The notes beneath the pieces are model-generated. The model was not told the DNA's origin, ran no database searches, and saw nothing but the letters and a program-made list of their open reading frames with translations. The translations under genes were made by a program, and so were the position numbers. From contig CAVYZS010000010.1 in the NCBI GenBank assembly GCA_963773085.1, positions 248,001-312,000 of the forward strand: a stretch of 64,000 bases of DNA, given 5' to 3'. This document shows, one piece after another, positions 61,182 to 64,000 of this stretch. The number at the start of each line of letters is the position of its first letter. Position 1 is the first letter of the stretch. Source of the stretch: JAENVT01 sp963773085. Lineage in GTDB: Bacteria; Actinomycetota; Acidimicrobiia; Acidimicrobiales; Ilumatobacteraceae.

Positions 61182-61910
61182 GTGAGCCGATTCCACGCAC
61201 ACCGGCGTCGTTCGACGAAGCCGACGACGACCTCGACCGAGGTCCTCGACGCCCTCGAACAGGCCAAGAACTACTCGGCGTGGATCCTCGACCTCATCGG
61301 CCCGCATGTCACTGGCAGAATTCTCGAAGTCGGCGCCGGACGAGGCACGTATTCGGAGTATTTCGCGGACCACGGTCACCTCACGGCTCTCGAGCCGTCG
61401 ACGGCGCACAGCGAAGCGTTGCGCGAGCGGCTCAAGGATCATCCGAACGTGGTCGTCGTCAACGCTCAGCTCGACGGCACGGCGGCTCCCGGCTCGTACG
61501 ACACCGTCGTCCTGCTCAACGTGCTCGAGCACATCCCCGACGATCACCGGGCTCTCGGTGACATCCACGAGTCGCTGGCGCCAGGCGGCAAGATGGTGCT
61601 CTGGGTGCCCGCGTTCGAGGCGCTGTACAGCAAGTTCGATCAACGAATCGGTCATTACCGCAGGTACCGCCGCAACGAGTTGTTGGCCCTCGTCCACCAC
61701 GTCGGGTTTCAGCAGGTCTCGGCGAGGTACAACAACATGCCGGGCTTCTTCGCCTGGTGGCTGGTCGTACGCGTGCTTCGACGCACCCCCACGGCGGGCC
61801 GCCTGGCCTCGATCTACGACCGCTACTTCATCCCCGTCATCCGTCGTGTCGAGCGCGTAGTGCGGCCGCCGTTCGGTCAGTCCCTGCTGGTTGTCGCGCA
61901 GCGGTCGTAG
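61182..61910 (+). CDS. Class I SAM-dependent methyltransferase
   Basis: Start GTG 61182. ALEQAKNYSAWILDLIGPHV, then motif I ILEVGAGRGTYSEYF, the acidic residue after motif II in LTALEPS, and post-I YDTVVLLNVLEHIPDDHRAL are visible. The pattern matches methyltransferases encoded next to GT2 genes in actinobacterial envelope clusters. An early break near 61210 probably garbles the first residues (FDEADDDL in the alternative frame). Substrate unknown, likely a glycolipid or sugar. Confidence 0.85.
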   Translation: MSRFHAHRRRSTKPTTTSTEVLDALEQAKNYSAWILDLIGPHVTGRILEVGAGRGTYSEYFADHGHLTALEPSTAHSEALRERLKDHPNVVVVNAQLDGTAAPGSYDTVVLLNVLEHIPDDHRALGDIHESLAPGGKMVLWVPAFEALYSKFDQRIGHYRRYRRNELLALVHHVGFQQVSARYNNMPGFFAWWLVVRVLRRTPTAGRLASIYDRYFIPVIRRVERVVRPPFGQSLLVVAQRS

Positions 61911-63950
61911 ATGGCGCTGTCGACGGCGGCGCCACCGCAACATGTCGCGGATGGCGAGAAGCGTCGCCCTCACGTTGCTGCCCTCGACGGGCTCCGCGGC
62001 TTGGCGGTCATCGCCGTGCTCCTCTTCCATGCCGGCAAGCTCCAAGGTGGCTTCCTCGGCGTCGACTTGTTCTTTGCCCTGTCCGGGTTCCTGATCACGT
62101 CATTGTTGCTCGCCGAGGTCGACTCGAAGGAGCGAGTCGACGTGCTCGCCTTCTGGGGGCGGCGGTTCCGCCGCCTGCTGCCAGCGGTCCTGTTGTTGTT
62201 GGTCGCTGTCACGGTGATCGCCACGGTCGTGGCGACCGTGCCGGAACGGGCGGCGACGCTCGACGACGGCCCGTGGGCGCAGGTCTACCTGGCCAACTGG
62301 CATGCCATCGCCGGTCAGCGCGACTACTGGGCCTCGTTCGAACTGCCGCGCCTGTTCGGCCATCTGTGGAGCCTGGCCATCGAGGAACAGTTCTACGTGA
62401 TCTGGCCAGTGGTGATGGCCCTGATCGCCTGGCGCAGTCGCAACGTGCATCGGACGGTCATCGTCGTCTGCGTAGGGGCCTCGCTCCTGTCGTTGATCCA
62501 AATGATCAGGCTGTTCGACCTGTCAGACCCGACCCGGGTGTACATCGGCACCGACACAAGGGCCAGCAGCCTCCTGCTCGGGGCGTTGTTCGCGACAGCG
62601 CCATTTCGCGCCGTGGCGATCAGATGGACCGCGCGTCTGTCAGGCGGCTTCACTGCCGCTGCTGCCGCAGTGGCAACGGTGATCGGGCTCTCCTGGCTCC
62701 TCATCGACGGGCCTGGTTCGCCCTGGCTGTTCCGAGGAGGCCTCTTCGCCCATTCACTCCTGTCGGCTGTCCTCGTCGCTGGCTGTGCAGCGCGGCCGGA
62801 TGCGGCAATCTCGCGTGGAATTGGCTGGACGCCCATTCGCGTGATCGGTGTGCTGTCCTACAGCCTGTATCTGTGGCATTGGCCGATCTACGCCCTGTTG
62901 TCAGAGCAGCGCACCGGGATGTCGGGGTGGCCGTTGACGAGCATGCGGATCGGTCTGTCCATCGTCGCCGCGGCGATCTCCATGCGACTCGTCGAGGACC
63001 CGATCCGGTTCAGGGCCAGGTGGGCGCGAGGTCGCACCGGTGTGATGGCCTTGATCAGTGTCTCGGCCCTTGTCGGAGGTTTCTGGCTGATGGTTCCACG
63101 CCCGGCGATCGCACCGGCCGAATTCTCCCTCGACCAGTTCACGTCGACCACAGCTCTGTCCGCGACCAGTGGTCCGCCCGCGACCACCGCTGCCTCTGTT
63201 GCCGCCACGCCCGTCACTGCCCCCGTCGTCGCCGGTGCCGTTGCGACCAGTACTGCTCTCACTACTACCAGCCCACCCACCACCACGTTGCTCGCCGGGG
63301 TCAGGCGAGTCTTGATGGTCGGCGATTCGCTTGCCTTCGACGAATGGCCGGCGGTAGCCGCAGCAATGTATGCCGGCAAAATACCGATCGGCAGTTACGT
63401 CTCACCGGGTGCGGGTCTGCTCGACACGAGATACGAGTCCACGGTGGACATCGACAAGGCGGTGGTCGACTTCCAGCCCGACCTCGTGCTGTACCAGGCA
63501 TCGATGTGGGACTTTGCGACGCCTGATCAGCAGCGGGTCGCATATCGGCGCTTCACCGACATGGTGCTGGGCGAGGGCGCCCGATTGGCCCTGATCACCC
63601 TCCCGCCGTTGCGCGCCGATCAACAAAATGCGCAACTCGACAGCTTGACCGGCGTCATGAACGAGATCGCGGCCGAGCACCCCGGCCAGGTCCTCGTGCT
63701 GCACAGCGACGGGGCATGGGGGCCCGAGTTCACCCAGGATGTGAACGGCGACAAGGTTCCCGAGCGAAAGCCTGATGGCGCCCACGTGTGCCCGTCCGGT
63801 GCAGCGATGTACGCAGTTTGGCTGACCGGCGAGCTGGAGAAGCGGTTCGCCGGCTTTGTTCCCGCTCCGCCGTCGGAATGGGCAGCCGGTGACTGGGTCG
63901 ACGACCCTCGCTACACCAACCCGGCCGGCATCTGTGCCGCGCTTCCCTGA
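61911..63950 (+). CDS. Acyltransferase-3/SGNH fusion (OatA-like)
   Basis: An intact 679-residue protein. The N-terminal acyltransferase-3 domain starts VAALDGLRGLAVIAVLLFHAG (catalytic His), with LFFALSGFLITSLLL, FGHLWSLAIEEQFYVIWPVV and SYSLYLWHWPIY. A Ser/Thr/Ala-rich linker (about residues 405-460) leads to an external SGNH hydrolase domain: VLMVGDSLAFDEWP (Ser), and DGAHVCPSGAAMY (Asp, His). It moves acyl groups across the membrane to a cell-surface polymer or glycan. It starts directly after the methyltransferase stop. Confidence 0.92.
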   Translation: MALSTAAPPQHVADGEKRRPHVAALDGLRGLAVIAVLLFHAGKLQGGFLGVDLFFALSGFLITSLLLAEVDSKERVDVLAFWGRRFRRLLPAVLLLLVAVTVIATVVATVPERAATLDDGPWAQVYLANWHAIAGQRDYWASFELPRLFGHLWSLAIEEQFYVIWPVVMALIAWRSRNVHRTVIVVCVGASLLSLIQMIRLFDLSDPTRVYIGTDTRASSLLLGALFATAPFRAVAIRWTARLSGGFTAAAAAVATVIGLSWLLIDGPGSPWLFRGGLFAHSLLSAVLVAGCAARPDAAISRGIGWTPIRVIGVLSYSLYLWHWPIYALLSEQRTGMSGWPLTSMRIGLSIVAAAISMRLVEDPIRFRARWARGRTGVMALISVSALVGGFWLMVPRPAIAPAEFSLDQFTSTTALSATSGPPATTAASVAATPVTAPVVAGAVATSTALTTTSPPTTTLLAGVRRVLMVGDSLAFDEWPAVAAAMYAGKIPIGSYVSPGAGLLDTRYESTVDIDKAVVDFQPDLVLYQASMWDFATPDQQRVAYRRFTDMVLGEGARLALITLPPLRADQQNAQLDSLTGVMNEIAAEHPGQVLVLHSDGAWGPEFTQDVNGDKVPERKPDGAHVCPSGAAMYAVWLTGELEKRFAGFVPAPPSEWAAGDWVDDPRYTNPAGICAALP

Positions 63951-63959
63951 TCGACCTCG

Positions 63960-64000
63960 TCACGGCAGTTCGGCGACGAGAATCCGAGCGACCCGGTCGC
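63960..64000 (-). CDS. Possible C-terminal end of a convergent gene (partial)
   Basis: On the minus strand an open frame enters from beyond the window and ends DRVARILVAELP followed by TGA at 63962-63960, 9 bp from the stop of the OatA-like gene. Only 12-13 codons can be seen, too few to identify a family. It is reported because convergent packing is usual in this genome. Confidence 0.3.
   Translation of the reverse strand, partial: DRVARILVAELP

Noticed and set aside
157..61910. Programmed ribosomal frameshifting as an explanation of the many frame breaks
   Set aside because: The breaks occur in enzymes where no programmed shift is known, at varied sites without slippery motifs plus structures, and several occur per gene.
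1..64000. CRISPR arrays, insertion sequences, integrases, phage genes, tRNA or rRNA genes
   Set aside because: No regularly spaced repeats, transposase or integrase motifs, cloverleaf-like sequences or rRNA segments were recognised on either strand.

Overview
The window is high-GC DNA without phage, transposon, CRISPR, rRNA or tRNA signals. It looks like chromosome of a free-living actinobacterium, most likely of the Acidimicrobiia/Ilumatobacter type. The reasons are an AftD-like arabinofuranosyltransferase, lipoproteins with Thr/Ala-rich linkers, many luciferase-like flavin oxidoreductases, frequent GTG starts, ATGA/GTGA gene overlaps, and TANNNT -10 boxes only 6-8 nt upstream of start codons (leaderless genes). 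The taxonomic call is inference.

A technical point governs the whole annotation. About half of the genes are broken by one or more frame changes. Every break that I followed base by base is repaired by removing a single base, often from a short homopolymer run. These are probably insertion errors in the assembly, so I annotate whole genes across the breaks instead of calling pseudogenes.

Layout. (1) 1-13.9 kb, minus strand: a tightly coupled operon for export. It encodes a protein of about 2,500 residues (SdrD-type, IPT/TIG, beta-helix and DUF11-like modules), then three multicopper-oxidase-like proteins whose copper ligands are divided among them, then the start of a membrane or secreted protein. 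(2) 14.4-19.7 kb: a sugar-type oxidoreductase with an aldehyde dehydrogenase, a glycerophosphodiester phosphodiesterase, a small membrane protein and a gamma-glutamyltransferase. (3) 19.7-45.4 kb: a catabolic region with four luciferase-like flavoproteins, a cytosine-deaminase-like amidohydrolase, an N-carbamoyl amino acid hydrolase, two creatininases, an acyl-CoA synthetase, a CocE-like esterase, an NMT1/THI5-type ABC importer, an SDR, a sulfurtransferase, an OAH sulfhydrylase and a three-subunit molybdenum hydroxylase. Together they suggest uptake, oxidation and stepwise C-N cleavage of a cyclic N-containing substrate. Superoxide dismutase and a phosphoribosyltransferase also lie here. (4) 45.6-52.7 kb: PPK2, a DUF5522 protein and a complete Opp/Dpp-type peptide importer with a strong hairpin after the binding-protein gene. 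(5) 52.7-64 kb: cell-envelope genes (GT39-like, PIG-V-like and AftD-like polyprenyl-dependent transferases, GT2, methyltransferase, OatA-like acyltransferase), with a 3-methyladenine DNA glycosylase among them.
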